From positions 114,060,703 to 114,124,702 of the forward strand of contig OY294070.1 of assembly GCA_958510875.1 (NCBI GenBank): DNA of 64,000 nucleotides, written 5' to 3'. A program made the position numbers and the translations under genes. How positions within the stretch are numbered: position 1 is the first letter of the stretch; each line of letters begins with the position of its first letter. The DNA is from Endomychus coccineus (lineage: Eukaryota; Arthropoda; Insecta; Coleoptera; Endomychidae). Positions 23,460 to 37,100 of this stretch are shown here, piece after piece. The notes under the pieces are model-generated. The model was given only the letters and a program-made list of their open reading frames with translations, was not told the DNA's origin and did not search any database.

Positions 23460-24200
23460 TAGAGGAGAACTCTTGCATAGACGCCTCGAGGGCACGTGTT
23501 CCCGGGTATGGCGGATTCTTATCGCCTAGAACCCCTTCCCCGAGAGGTTGGTTCTCCTTTCTAGAAGAAGCCGTACTGCGCTGCAGTCATTAGTGTCCCA
23601 TTGTGCCCTCACATATTGCTATCTTCTCATCAGTCCAGTGTATTCTATGAAATTCAGTAGCCTGATGTAGAAGATACTCCTGATTTCCTCGGGTGTAGTT
23701 TTATCGTCTCCGAGGTATGTCCAAGGACCAACCGCGTATACCGTGCACTGACACAGCCATCGTGCATGGGGCGTGTTCGGTCAGAAATGCAACACGATTC
23801 TGTATTTCTCGTCTGCTGAACATCAGTAGATATTTCACTCGGTGTTGCTGGAAATCTCCTACTAGTCGCTTGGAGTGCGACATACGCGGCAGTTCCCTAC
23901 AGTAGGCACGGTGCTCTGTCTCGAGCCATTTTTGGATTATATATTTCACTGTGGCATGAGAAGTGCCACAGGTTGGCTATGATATGATATGGGGTTATTC
24001 CGCCCCCGCTTTAGCGAGTGCGACCACAGTTTCACTCATTTCTCATCTGGTTTCCTCAGACTCCCATACGATTATCAGTCTATTGATATTCTTTACTAGT
24101 GCCGTTAGTTCTTCTGCATAATCGAGTACACATTTTGAGGTGATTGTGTATGACTCCACTGCCTTAAGCTCACTATGATTGTGATTTGTATATTCTCATA
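23460..24200 (-). pseudogene. LINE C-terminal (post-RNase H) remnant
   Basis: The minus-strand frame 23949-23701 reads LPRMSHSKRLV, YLLMFSRREIQNRVAFLTEH and VHGIR, the pattern of R1/I-group LINE tails (LSRRxLxxLTGHxPL...LGI). The region is clearly richer in G+C than its flanks. No reverse transcriptase is attached. Confidence 0.55.
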
Positions 24201-24527
24201 GGGTCTCTCTCTATCCCTCTCTCTCTCTTAATTCGGACACATGTTGTAATTGCTAATATTTTTGCTTGGATTATCCCAAGATACATGTTTCTTCAATTCA
24301 CATTAAACATTCTTTGTTCATGCATACATGAATCAAAAGTTTACTAGATTCAAATAATTTTTCTGACATCACACAGCGGCTTATATGCAAACTGGGTGCA
24401 CGCAGAGTGCATACGTTGATGCATTTTCGAGTGTGATAAGGATTATTCGATGAATTAGCGACAGAAGTGGTGAGACAGAGCTCTTGAATATACTGAAAAC
24501 AATAAGTGAATTTTATATGAACTAGGA

Positions 24528-27400
24528 TTCCAGTCTTTCATCAATAAAGCAACAAGAGTCACTAAAACTACAGCTACTTGCATAGACCACATATTTCTAA
24601 AGTGCAACAAAGAAGTGAACTTTGAGATAATTAGAGCTGCTATAATAGAAACAAAAATAACAGATCACTATTCTACATCATTCCTGTGGGAAACCAGGGA
24701 ACAATACATAGTTTCAAAAACAAATTACGTAACAATAAAAAAAATTAATGAAGACCTGCTAATAGATACCTTGAAAAATGAGTCATGGCTGGAAGTTTAT
24801 GAATCTTTTGATGAAGAGTTATGCACTGAAATATTGATCAATGAAATACTATATAGTATAAATTCATCCACAGTCTCAAAACATATAAAATTATGGTATA
24901 TAAAAAAACCACGGATTACACAAGGACTTATTACTTCAATCAAATACAGAGATGAACTTTAGAAAATTCATGCTCGGGAACCGAATGATGCAGATAAAGA
25001 ACTTCAGTATAATAATTTCAAAAAAAAAACTCACATTCATTAATAAGAAAGCAAAACTCCACTATTTTAAATCAAAACTGAACCAGAATTCAATGTGTTC
25101 CAAAAAAATTTGGGAAGTGGTTAATGAATATAGCAATCATAAGAAGAAATCCAGCAATATTATAGACAAAATTAAAACGAATAGAGGTGTTGAAACTATA
25201 GACAATCAAGAAATTGCTAATGAATTTGTTACTTACTTCTCAGAAATTGGACAGACTCTAGCGTCTAGAATACCAAACAGTGAAGAACCCAAAATGATGA
25301 AGGCAACAACCCCAATAAGATCCATGTTCTTCAAACCGACTGATCACAATGAAATAAAAAACATTATCCCAACACTAAAAGAGGACAAATCCACAGGTGA
25401 AGATGGCATCACGAGTAGCATCATTAAAAAAATAGTTGAATTTATAAAAGAGCCCCTCTCATTCCTTATCAACAAGTGCATTTCAAAAGGATATTTTCCA
25501 AAACTCTTCAAGGCTGCCTTAATTCAACCTATTTATAAAGGGGGAGAGAAATGTTTAATCACTAACTATCGTCCTATCTCTGTATTATCTGTAATTAGTA
25601 AAATTTTTGAAAAAGTCATTCATGTAAGGTTAACAGATTAGTTAGATAAACACAAAATTCTAAACAATTGTCAATTTGGATTCCGAAAAGGAAAATGTTT
25701 ACAAGACGCTATAGCTGAGCTATCCAAACAAATATGTAGTTCGCTAGATAACGGAGAGGCCTGTTTATGTATATTCCTTGATTTATCAAAAGCTTTTGAT
25801 ACTGTAAGTCACAAGCTTCTGCTAGAGAAACTCGAAAATATTGGCATAGGGGAAACGCTCTGGATCTCTTTAAAAGCTACTTAGATGAAAGAACACAACA
25901 AGTTAAAATCAATAACGTTATAAGAATTGATCAATCAGTAGTTTGTGGAGTACCACAAGGTACAATTCTTGGTCCTGTTCTTTTCACTATATACATAAAC
26001 GGTTTATTTACCTTGGATATATTAGCTAAAATAATTTCCTACGCTGATGACAATGCTATCTTTTTAGAGCTCAAAACTGGACTAAACTTAAAGAAATAGT
26101 ATCAGAAAATCTTAGTAATATCCATAAATGGTTCAATAATAATCTATTAACAATAAATATGGATAGAACAGAATTTCTACCTTTTGCTATTTAAAAAAAC
26201 CAACTACCAGAATTCAATACTTTAAACACGGATAGTGGCACCATCTAAGCATCAGATTCCAAAGAATATCTAGGAGTACATTTTGACTGTCATTTGAGAT
26301 GGGAAGTGCATATTAACTCCTTAGTGAAGAAACTAAGATCTATTATATTTAAAATGAAACAATTGAGTAAATTACTGAATCTGCCTCAACTAAAATTAAT
26401 CTATTACGTCCTTGTCGAATCAATAATACAATACGGAATCATTGAATGGGGTGGAGTCAAGAAAACCTATTATAAAAAATTAGAGATAACACAAAAACGA
26501 ATTTTAAAAATCATTCTTAGGAAACCACCATTATTTTCCACCTCTAAGTTATACAAGGAAGCAAATATATGTGACCCTAGGCAATTATTTGCCAAAAGCA
26601 TTCTATATTACAAAAAAAGGGGGACTACTTATACACCATCGATCATGAGCATCAGACAAGATCCAATGCGCAAAAAAAATACAAAACAACCAAAGTTACG
26701 ACTTCCTTTGCTCAAAACTCATTTTTATAGCTAGGAGCCAGATTATTTAATTGTATGCTAGATTCAATTGCAAATAAAACATATTGCAAAAATATAACTA
26801 GACATATCAAAATATGGATTCTTAATTCTAGAGATATCATACACAAGTTTTTAGACTGAGCCTCATGTGTCATTACGTACTATATTTTTATCTTCTTTAA
26901 TTTGAATCTGTATTCAGTAAAATTTCTATTGAATCTAAATCTATAAAAATGCTGCTAAACATAGAAAACGATGGATTCTTAATATTAGAAATATCATACA
27001 AGTCTGCAGACCAATCCTTATAAATTATTACATATTGTATAAATTTATTGAAAATTCAAAATTTTCTCTTCTTTTTTTGAATTTTATTGAATCTAGGTCA
27101 ACGCATTTACAATAATAAAATAATAAAATATAACATACACATTCTGGAAATATTATATACACCTAATACTTCTATTTTTCATTAATCTGTTAACTATTAA
27201 TTGACTTTCTATTCACCATATCTATATACTTTCGTTATTATAAGTATCCATAGACAAGTTCTTTTGAACTTATTTGGAACTCTTGTATTCAATAATAAGT
27301 AATTCTCTTAATTAACTAAATTAACAACTACAAGTCAATGTAAGTCAATGTAATGTAATTATAATTATTGAATAAATTATTCTTAGTCACAATAATTTTT
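24528..27400 (+). pseudogene. CR1/Jockey-group LINE, 5' truncated
   Basis: Begins inside the endonuclease (FINKATRVTKT, TCIDHIFLKCN, ITDHYSTSF near 24530-24690), then linker, then reverse transcriptase: YKGGEKCLITNYRPISVLSV near 25540, QFGFRKGKCLQDAIAEL near 25670, FLDLSKAFDTVSHKLLLEKL near 25775, GVPQGTILGPVLF near 25950, YADDNAIFL near 26041 (catalytic YADD kept) and thumb to 26734. Stops and shifts at about 24960, 25640, 25870, 26080 and 26190 kill it. The 26735-27400 tail is AT-rich 3' UTR in which a GGATTCTTAAT-containing segment occurs twice. Confidence 0.85.
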
Positions 27401-27419
27401 GTTAATAACATATGGAAAA

Positions 27420-27780
27420 CTAGTACCAGCTAGAAGATAGGCCCCTGCGAGGAGTATCTAACAGATAAAATCATCAAGTAAGTGCACTCCTTATTATTAA
27501 GCCACTGTTCGTTAGATGCGAAACAAGTTATGTCAAAGCATTGTAATACAGTTCACGATTTTCAATATCTTCCATTCATGCAACGACATTTTTTCAGAGA
27601 ATAAATTGGAATTTTTGATTAATTTATCTGAGATATTAAAATTTATCATTTGACTATGACGGTCAGACAACACGGAGATTCCTTCACTAGAAATAATATT
27701 CTCAATGTTTATAAAAATATTATCAATCAAAAATGCAGTAGTTGTCCTATTCACATATATGTCGCACATCATATGCTCGG
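27420..27780 (-). pseudogene. LINE endonuclease fragment
   Basis: Minus-strand frame 27772-27533 has NRTTTAFLIDNIFINI and ISVLSDRHSQMINFNI, matching the end of LINE endonucleases (TxIDNIF...LSDHxS). Faces the 24.5-kb LINE. Confidence 0.5.
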
Positions 27781-28332
27781 CTGAAAAATAGTTTGAGGAA
27801 AATTATATGTTATCAATAGTTCTATGGGAATAACTAAGTGGAGTGTCTCCAATAAGTTAAAAATAAAGTCCCAACCCAGTATTATTCTGAAGTGTCTGTA
27901 AATTACAATAATGTTATCAAAAATCATTCATCCCAGAAAAGATATCAGTCCTCCCTATATAATAGTATACAAACTAGAGATGTGTTGGCACTGGGAGAAT
28001 AGGTAAATAGTGTACTTCGCAAAGTTACTCTCCGCAAATCATTTGATTTGGTTCCTAATTTTTATATAATTGTTCACATTCTATAATATACTCTTTGCAT
28101 TTACATAAAGAGAATGAACGAATTAGTTATTTATTTCATTATCTTTACACAACTGAATAATAATCACATCAATAACGTTTCTGAGAAAATGTACGAGTGA
28201 AAATCTACGAAAACGGTTCTTGGAATCGATCCCGAATCTATCAATTGGGGGAGCCAAGCAATCCAGCTCCCAGTTCACATCGATGAACTGTTGAAGAACG
28301 ATGTAAATTTAAATATACTTGATTGATTGTTT

Positions 28333-28346
28333 CTGTTGTTGTTGTT

Positions 28347-28382
<36 letters not shown>

Positions 28383-28384
28383 AT
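28333..28384. repeat. (GTT)n microsatellite
   Basis: About seventeen GTT units with two ATT interruptions. Confidence 0.95.
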
Positions 28385-28544
28385 TGAACTAATTTTCTCA
28401 AATTCAGTGAGAGCAGTTTTAAATAACTTCAATTTACTGTTTCGAATCGATTCAGTGTATACTTTGGGGGTTACGATTTTTTTTTAATTTCCAACCTTGG
28501 AGAAAAATGTGTGTTTATAACACGATTTCCCTGAAAAAAATACG

Positions 28545-29630
28545 GTTCGTCACCGAACAGCAAACGATCTTTTGTCCAAATTTGAATATGATAGGTCTTT
28601 TTGGTTTTGAATTATCGTGTTAACAAATATATCGTGACGAACATCTAGACAGACAGACGGATTTTTGGAAATTTGCTTAACATTCGATGAAAAATGATAT
28701 GGTCTGAGAATTTTTGCTCTAGGACTTTTTTCAAACTGTTTTAGGAACAGCTTGATTGAATGCAATAACATATACTCTCTCGATTTCGTCGCGAAGAATA
28801 TACTAATAATAAGTCTTAAGTTCTTACTCACAACATATAAATATTCTAACTGACCTCCGACACGATTTTTTTGTATATTATTTGGAAGCTGTCAAAAATT
28901 TGGTCAATAATCAAATACGGACAATATCCGTTGCTTGAGTTATAAGGGTTTAGTACAGGTTATTTCAAATATTTAAAACAAATCGTTTTCATAAAATTGA
29001 AATATTTAACAGCAAAGAACGTTGTCAGACGTTGCCAGATGTTTTCTGTTCAGTATCAATAACAAATGTAGCTTAAGAAAACTAAAGAAGTTTCTGAAAT
29101 AAATGTTAGACAGTTCACACCCGTTTCAAGAAGAGTGATATGATACCATGACTGACGTGGTCAAGAGGGTTTCAATAAGTTCTCAAAAGTTTCTTGTTCT
29201 AAAGGAAATCATGAGCCTGTCAAAATCAATAACCAATATAGGATCGAAGACGAATGCTAGCTATATTGAATGTTAACAATCTGAAGATGTTCTGGTAGTG
29301 GGCTTTGCCAGACTAACTGTAAAAGAAATCATGATCCTGTTTAACATCAATAACATATATATGATGGAAACGAATGCTAGCTATGATAAATGTTAATCTA
29401 AATCATCTGGGGATGTTTAGGTAAAGGGTTTTCCAGACTTACTGTAGATCTTATATGGTATTCCTCTCATAAGTTGCAAAATTAATCAAAATGTATCACA
29501 CGTAAGTCGGGACGTAACGTAGTTTCTGATCATCAAAATTGTAATTAAATATAATCTTGATTATAGTTGAAATAATATGTACATTCAAATCAGTTAGTAA
29601 TGATTTCAAGAGAAGGATCCTACTGCTTAT
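28545..29630. repeat. downstream duplicated segment, copy 1
   Basis: Collinear with 62514-63520. Shared landmarks include TTTGAATATGATAGGTCTTT, TTGCCAGATGTTTTCTGTTC and AATCAGTTAGTAATG. Inside copy 1 a segment of about 120 bp (29205-29325, 29326-29450) is itself tandemly doubled. It lies 9.9 kb beyond gene A, and its partner lies 2.5 kb beyond gene B. Confidence 0.85.
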
Positions 29631-29639
29631 TGTTATTAT

Positions 29640-31330
29640 TAAGCAATTCAGGGATCCTTTTCCTGATTGAAGATTGGTTCTTGAGAAGAAGGACGCGTTA
29701 CAAATACCAGGGACAATGCCTAAAATCTTCAGTCATATTTTCTAGCTTGAACTGTTCTATTGGGCAATCACGTGACACTTAGTCAATTCCAATTAGTTTG
29801 ACTTGATAGTTTCTTCAGAGTGTTTTTTGTAAGGAGGGTGGATTTTGATAAATCAGAGTTGTTTCAGACTTTCAATCAAAGCTTGTTGTTCTCAGTTTTT
29901 ATCCAAGTTCAAGTTCAATAATACATTTAGTTTCGATCCCTTAGGTTCATCCTGATTGGGTATCAATTTAATACTTTCAGATTTATTCCTGTATTTATGT
30001 AAAGTTAGATTAACTAAGTTTGTTTTATTTGAGCTTAGATTTTGACTTAATACTTTTTATGATAATAAACTTGATTATATTCTCTCATTATCAATTGTTA
30101 TAATCGTTATTTTATAATTATTAATTTAATTGCTATCATTACTATATTTTATAATTCTTGTTCAGTACGAGTTTATCTGATTTATAACAGCATTTACTCA
30201 CATACCTTCCAGTGTGTTAAAATTTCGAATGTCTTGTGAAATGAAAAAGTAAGTGTCACGTTTGTTCTGGCTAACCTATGATTGAGATCAAACTTCAACA
30301 TGTTATGGTTCTCTCAATCAAATGGCCACACTGTCAATAAATGGACAGATTGACGATTAGGGATAATATAAATTCCTCAAGTAAGTTTTGTAGAGTTTCA
30401 ACAAGAGAGAGCCATGGTACACTCGTGTGTTGTGATGATTTGTGAAGGCCCTTCGGCGGCACAAGCTTTGTGTTCATTTTATGTCGACCGTGCTTTCGTT
30501 TCGCACGCAAATATGGAGTTGACAAACGATACTACTTTTGAGTTTATTACTCTATATGAAAATGGACTCGCATCGGGCAATACAAAAAAAAGCAAATATG
30601 AGAATAGATACGACCAGCAAGATGCGTGGAGCGGAATGTAAAACAAATCTAAGAACGGTATTGTCGGTATTATCCCAATTCATGAACACATATAATTATG
30701 TTGTATCCATGAAGACGTACAGGAGTTGGTTAGAAGAGTGAAAGTTGTGGGCACAACCCTCTCGTGGGAAGAATGCTGCTCGAAGTGGTTTGGGTCATTA
30801 GCCTCTATATACACAAGGCTTGAACGATTATCATACACTTATGACGTTATCAACAAAAGGCTTCGAGTAGAGACAAAGCTTATGACAGTACCTCTTAGTC
30901 ATAATGGCGCATGGCCAATATTGAGTGTGACAGGTGATAAATATTGGAATTTAACAAAGCTTTACGTATTTATTGAGAAAAATTATATGTTGCACCTGTT
31001 TCCTAGGTGTTCTTGGGTTATTGGGAATGTTTGTACCTGTAAAAAGCGTGTATAAGAGGTATGACTGAATGAAATGCGTTGAAAAATGGCTTCCTAAGTG
31101 AATGTAAATGTCGGTGAGGAAAATTTGAAATCTCATTCGCTATCACATTTGATCAGCAAGTATTGTTTTCTCTTATTTTAATAATTATTTGGTGAATGTC
31201 AATGAAATGTGATTGAAATTTCACTTATTGGTATAGTTTCATATTTCAATTCAATCAGCCATTATGTGATGAAATCTAGGATACATGAGTAAATTGCGAA
31301 AATTATCATTTATGATTTTATGGCGAACCT
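29640..31330. other. no recognised gene
   Basis: AT-rich DNA with a more balanced patch at 30410-31050. That patch has three overlapping short ORFs in different frames, none with a motif I recognise. It could be a decayed transposon. Confidence 0.4.
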
Positions 31331-33205
31331 TAAATTCTAATGCGGGATAAGCCGCTGTACACCATCTCTGTCCACCAAGTGTATGCCAATAGATCCTTCC
31401 TCACACTATTCATTCTATGAAAGAGTAATCAGCGAACTACCCAAATCCAAAATTACTAGTCAAGAATATGTTAAAAAAATTGGTCATGAACAACTTGAAA
31501 TAATTCTTAATTTTAACCAATTAACTTATATACAAGTAAGAGACATTATTTATAGTATGAAAAATTACAATACTAAAGACATATATGGTTTCAACACAAA
31601 GATATTAAAGATCATTGATAATATTATTATTGTTCCTTTCACAAAATTATTAAATTTATGTATAACAAACAAAGAATCTGAATGTTTGAAAATAGCGAGA
31701 GTAATTCCTATTCACAAAGCTGATTCCTCAAATGTACCTCCAAACTTTAGGCCAATATCAATATAACCGATATTTTCAAAAATATTAGAGCGAGCCATTC
31801 AGAAATCCCAGAATTTTTAGAAAGCAGCAACCTCCTAAACGAAGCTCAATTTGGATTTAGAAGTGGTTTGTCAACTAGCTTGGCTATAAACTCTTTAACA
31901 TAATTTATCAATGAAGGGTACGAAAATGGAAACTTTACCAGCGTTCTATTCTGTGACCTTAGTAAGGCATTCGATTGTGTCTCCTTTGACCTACTAATTA
32001 ACAAGCTTAGATATCATAACTTTAGTGATAATACTATACATCTTATTAAAAGTTTTTCATATAACAGAAAACAGAAAGTTGTATTAAAACGTGATAAATC
32101 TGACATACAGGAAGTGAAAAGAGGGATACCACAAGGCTCAATTTTAGGTCCTATACTTTTCATAATTTATTTAAATGATTTACCATATAATTTTCCAAAC
32201 TGTCAGCTTACAATATTCGCAGATGATGCAACTGCAGCAAATAAAAATAATAATTTGAGCACCTTGATTGGTGAGTTGGAGGAGACGCAGTCGGAAATAT
32301 CTGATTGGTTCACAGCTAATCAGTTGATGCTAAATAAGGGGAAAACAAAGAAACATATTTTTAGCTTCAGAACTATAGATATTACAGATAACCCAAATCC
32401 GGTAAGGTTTTTAGAAGTATACATGGATTCCAAGTTGTTATGAGAACCACATATAAATATAGTATCTAGCAAATTAGCAAACAATATTTACCTGTTAAGA
32501 AATCTTTCTTCTATTGTTTCAAAGAATATTCTAATCACAGCGTACCATTCATTGATACACTCTCATATAACTTATGAGCTATTAAATTGGGGTCATGCAA
32601 CACTTGCAAATAAAATATTTGAAATGCAACGTAAAGCTATCCGAATACTGGATTATTTAACAGTTCCGTCTGCCTACATTTTAGTCTGTCTATTACATAC
32701 GAGACTTAATGTGGATAAGTTTACTACACAAGAATCTGTTCACTCACATAACACCAGAAATACAGATGACTTACGGGCAGATTATCATAGATTGCACAGA
32801 ACCAAAACAGGTTCTAGTTACTATGGACCAAAAATATTCAATAAACTCCCTGGTAAAGTAAAACAATTGCCCATAAAACAATTTAAAACAGTTTTAAAAA
32901 ATTATTTTATTGAAAATTGTTTTTACTCGGTACCTGATATTTTAAATAATGGATTTAATATGTGATATATTAGTTTATGTTTCTTTTAACTTGTTAGGTG
33001 TTTTTTTCAATCTATGTTCAAAGCAATTTTGTATTTAATAATTGCGTAATTTTACAGTGTGCATTTTTATTCTTACACTCTTAAAGCTCAGATATTCTAT
33101 TCTTATGCAATTAAATATATAAATCATAATGTAATACATTAGATTTTGACGTGTTCTATGCAATGTAATGCTTCTTGAATAAAAATACTACTACTACTAC
33201 TACTA
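31330..33205 (+). pseudogene. CR1-like LINE with (CTA)n tail
   Basis: Reverse-transcriptase blocks in order: KIARVIPIHKADSSNVPPNF and RPISI near 31690-31760, QFGFRSGLSTSLAINSL near 31845, LFCDLSKAFDCVSFDLL near 31950, GIPQGSILGPILFIIYLNDL near 32120, FADDATAANKN near 32215 (FADD catalytic motif), thumb and C-terminus to 32965. Stops near 31766, 31900 and 32443. A 3' UTR follows, ending in AATAAAAATA and a (CTA)n run at 33186-33205, the kind of microsatellite end common in CR1-like elements. Lies just upstream of gene B. Confidence 0.85.
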
Positions 33206-33370
33206 TGGCATGGTCATACATAGTTTACAGAATTCAACAACTAAATAGTACAAATATGCCACTCAAATCAAGCACTTACAATTTATAGTTCACTATCAGA
33301 GTATCGTATTGTTTCAATGAGATTAATTTAAATTACACGTTGTTGAGGAAATGTCGAGCAAATACATTCG

Positions 33371-33470
33371 AAGATTAATACAATATCTAGAATAGTTTTC
33401 ATGTGGAGTCACATTGTTTTCAGCGATAATCTAATTCTTTGTTCTTTGGGGCTTGCGAAAATAATCGAAT
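33371..33470. repeat. repeat flanking gene B exon 1, upstream copy
   Basis: Resembles 34448-34545: shared CAATATCTAGAATA, TTTTCAT, CACATTGTTTTC and a GGGCTTGC/GGGATTTGC segment. The pair brackets exon 1 at a spacing of about 1.08 kb. Confidence 0.6.
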
Positions 33471-34086
33471 TTTTATTATATAATACATAATTGTTGTTAT
33501 TCGAATACAAGAATCCAATATTGTTTTTTTCATTCAAAAAGCAAATGGGGTGCAACTAAGGACTCAGTTCATCTCTGGCAACCCCGTTCAAACAGGATGC
33601 CTTCATATAAGCCCTAAAGAATAAATAAAGCCTTTGTTGTACTGCCGGTATCGCAGCATTGTGCTGTATGGGTGGCCAGCTGCAACATGGCCTCTGGCTT
33701 GTGACCTCACGATCGAGGGTTCAGGCGTTGTGTATATGTAGATTATTGTTTGGGTTGACTCGTGGCGATGCATCGTTCGTACAAATTGAAGCAGCGCTGC
33801 TCGGCCTGTAACAGCGTGGACCTGTTTTAGATATCACATAAGATACTAGTTCAATTGTTATGGCTGCTTTATTGATTTGTTTGAGAAATAGTAATAGATT
33901 CAACATCTTTTATTATCAGTTCTATACACGCCTCTGTTCGATGTAATAAACATGAATTTTCCTAATTTGATTTACTCTATCTCATGTTCATAGACTAATT
34001 AAAACCTGGAAATAACAATAAATCAAACAATAGCAGTAGGACGTTCAAATTGAATTTTATTTAGAATTATATATCAAGATTTTAAT

Positions 34087-34123
34087 TATATATAGTGCTC
34101 AGAACCGGCAACGTGATTCAGTC
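34087..34123 (+). promoter_or_regulatory. gene B core promoter (TATA box and initiator)
   Basis: TATATATAG at 34087-34095 and TCAGTC at 34118-34123. The initiator A (34120) is 33 bp from the TATA start, the standard insect arrangement. This predicts a 5' leader of only 12 nt before the ATG at 34132. Confidence 0.6.
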
Positions 34124-34131
34124 CTAGTAAT

Positions 34132-34198
34132 ATGAAAGTTATTCTTGTTGTCTTCGCGCTTCTGGTTGCTTCCAGTGAAGCGAGATGTCGCAAAAAGC
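34132..34198 (+). CDS. gene B exon 1 (signal peptide)
   Basis: ATG 12 nt after the predicted initiator, then 22 codons and one base. Hydrophobic core VILVVFALLVA, Ser/Ala at -3/-1, followed by a basic RCRKK. Donor GTAAGT at 34199. Confidence 0.85.
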
Positions 34199-37100
34199 GT
34201 AAGTATAAAATTTTTGTGAAGGAACATAGCTGTTGAAATCAAGCTACTTCAAGGCTATTCGCACACAATATTTATTTGGATTTTCAGTAGGAAACAATTT
34301 TACTCCAATAATCAATGATGACAGTTGATGTATTTGCTCATATCATGTGAAGCTCAAACGAGGAAGATGGCTCCAATGTCTTAAAAATTTGTCTAGATCG
34401 GATTAGGCTATACAAAATCTGATCCCTGTTAGTTCCTACATGATATATTGGAAGTTAATCCAATATCTAGAATAATTTTCATTCACATTCACATTGTTTT
34501 CCGCGGTAACCGACTTCTTTTTTTCCTTGGGATTTGCTGGGAAATAAAACTAACACTTATTTGAGAGGTCAAAATAAGTCGATTGAACCTAATTCATATC
34601 GTAACAAAATGTACCGTTTGTCCGCGAAGAAAGTTCGAAGTTCACTTAAAAAGTTACATTTTTGTGCGCTATTCAAAAATGCGTTGAACAAATTAGATGA
34701 AATCTAGGAAAAGTGCATTGTAGACAGTTCCCCTACTTTCAGTAACCGGAGAAATCCAAAGGAAATGGTAGAAGGGTAAAACCACCCTCACCCCTTTCAT
34801 TAGGGGTTTGTAACATGGTTCTAAGATTTTTTCAACAGAAAGGCTCATTCATTATATTAATTTTTTATCTCTTATGAAAATTTCGTATTCCGCATAGTTC
34901 AGCAGGAAAAAAAATTTCTCAAGCACTTATAACTGATATTCTTAGAACAAGCTTAATAAAATGTAGTACAAAATTTAGTTGGCCGCGAACAAATCATGAT
35001 TTTGACAATTGTCCCAGTTTATTCGACAGTAGATGTTCGAATAATTTGTTCACTTTTAGTTGCGTTTGTATTGTTTCTTCCTCAATTACTGTTATTACTT
35101 AATTACTATTGCTGTTATTGTTGCTTTTATTTGGCAGCTATTAAATATGGATTTCCCTTTTGATGAGCAGGTCGATATACTTCTAGTCCTTGGATTCCGT
35201 TAAGGTAACTGCCTCGAAAGTGTCCGCGCTTATCAAGAGAGGTGTCCAAATCCAAATTATTAGAAGACTTGCACCTTAATTTGCGTCGGAACATGTTCTT
35301 CATGCACGACGGTGCACCACCTCATTCTGCACGTGCCGTTAGAGAATATCTTGACGAACAATTTGCTGGTAGATGAACTGGTAGAGACCATGAAGCACCT
35401 ATTCAGTGGCCTTCGCGGTCTCCAGACTTGAATCTTTGCGACTTCTTGCTTTGATTATTCCGAACAACTGTGGAACAGAATTCAAAATGCAATATGACAA
35501 AACAACAATGCAATACGAGAAAACAACGTTGTGTTAAGGAGGGTGCAATTCAATTTTTTACGCCAGATTGATCTTCGCATTGATGAATGTGGAGGTCACA
35601 TTGAACACCTGTTATAAAAAAGTTATGTCTTTGCGTTCACTTAATTTTGTAGTACAGTTTTATTAAACTTGTTCTAAGAATATCAGTTATCGGTGTTTGA
35701 GAAAACATGTTTTTAAATTATGCGGAATACGGAATTTTTACATAAGATAAAAAATGAAGATAATGAATGGGCCCTTCTGTTGAAAAAATCTCAGAGCTAT
35801 TTTACTACCCTTAATGAAATTATTGGAAAATATCAAAGGGGTGAGGGTGAATTTACCCTTCTACAATTTCCTTTGAATTTATCATATAAATTGGGTCCAA
35901 TCGACCTATTTTGACCTCTACAATAAGTGGTAGTTTTATTGTTATTTAAATACAATGATCCATTATTGCTCCTATTTTTTCTGATTGATATGGACAGAAG
36001 ATGTAACTATATCATCTTATTTATCTAATATCGGGTGTCCCATTACAGTCTAGGAGCCAGAGCGATATAGATGGTCTGAACATTAACCCGATGGCCCTAT
36101 GGTTTATCGTTAGAGGACAGTTCAATGATCAATTCATGTCACAGACAGAATTTTCCCCGGCTGCTAGATCTCGAGATACAGCAATCGCATTTTTTTTTTG
36201 ACTGGAGGTCAACCCTTCCCAAGTTGCGGTTACTTGAAAAGCATGCCATTCTTATACACTTCCACCATGTGCCATCATTTTTTATCGTGTCCGTTTATCA
36301 GACCGACCAGTTGAAATTGGACCGAAAATGAACTGCAAGTTAACTCTCCCAAACCTAGTGGGAAATGTTTAATGGTGTTGGCAATTGTTGACATACCTTA
36401 TGCCATCAGTTATCGGTCCATTTCCGAGTAATTGGTCATTATTTGGATCAAAACTGATTCTTTTTTTCATTTTGTGGATAAAACTTCAGAGTTACAAGAT
36501 GAAATGTTGGCACCATGTTGAATAACTTCACTGGAGGTCAAATAAAGATTTAAAATTATTGCCATCACTCCTTGTCTATTTCAACCCCACAAAACCCAAT
36601 AAAACCACCCCCCAAAAAAATATGAATAATATGGATAATATGACCAATTCTATGATAAATTAGTCTATTATTGAGATTCTGGAGGGCTTTAAAATCTAAA
36701 CGCCCGTTTTTTTTTGGAGGGTGGTTTTATGGGATTTTGGGGGGGTTGAAATAGGCAAGACTCGCAATAATTTTATATCTTGATATGACCTCCAATAAAG
36801 TTATTTAACATGGTGCCATCATGTTACCTTGTAACCCGCAAGTTTTACCCACAAAATGAAAGAAAGAAAAATTTGTGGTCCAAATAATGGCCAATTACCA
36901 GGTTTGGGGGGGGGTTAACTTGCAGTCCATTTCGGGGTTAATTTTAACTGGTTGGCCTGATAAACGGACACGATAAATAATGATGGCACATGGTGGAAGT
37001 GTATAAGAATGGCATGCTTTTCAAGTAACCGCAACTTGGAAAGGGTTAACCTCCAGTCAAAAAGAAAAAAAATGCGGATGCTGTATCTCGAGATCTAGCA

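Noticed and set aside
30414..31055. Small gene on the + strand
   Set aside because: Three overlapping ORFs in different frames, no motif, no signal peptide, no consistent splice sites.
33545..33740. tRNA-derived SINE
   Set aside because: The patch is richer in G+C and has a GGGTTCAGGC phrase resembling a B box, but no convincing A box, cloverleaf or second copy was seen.
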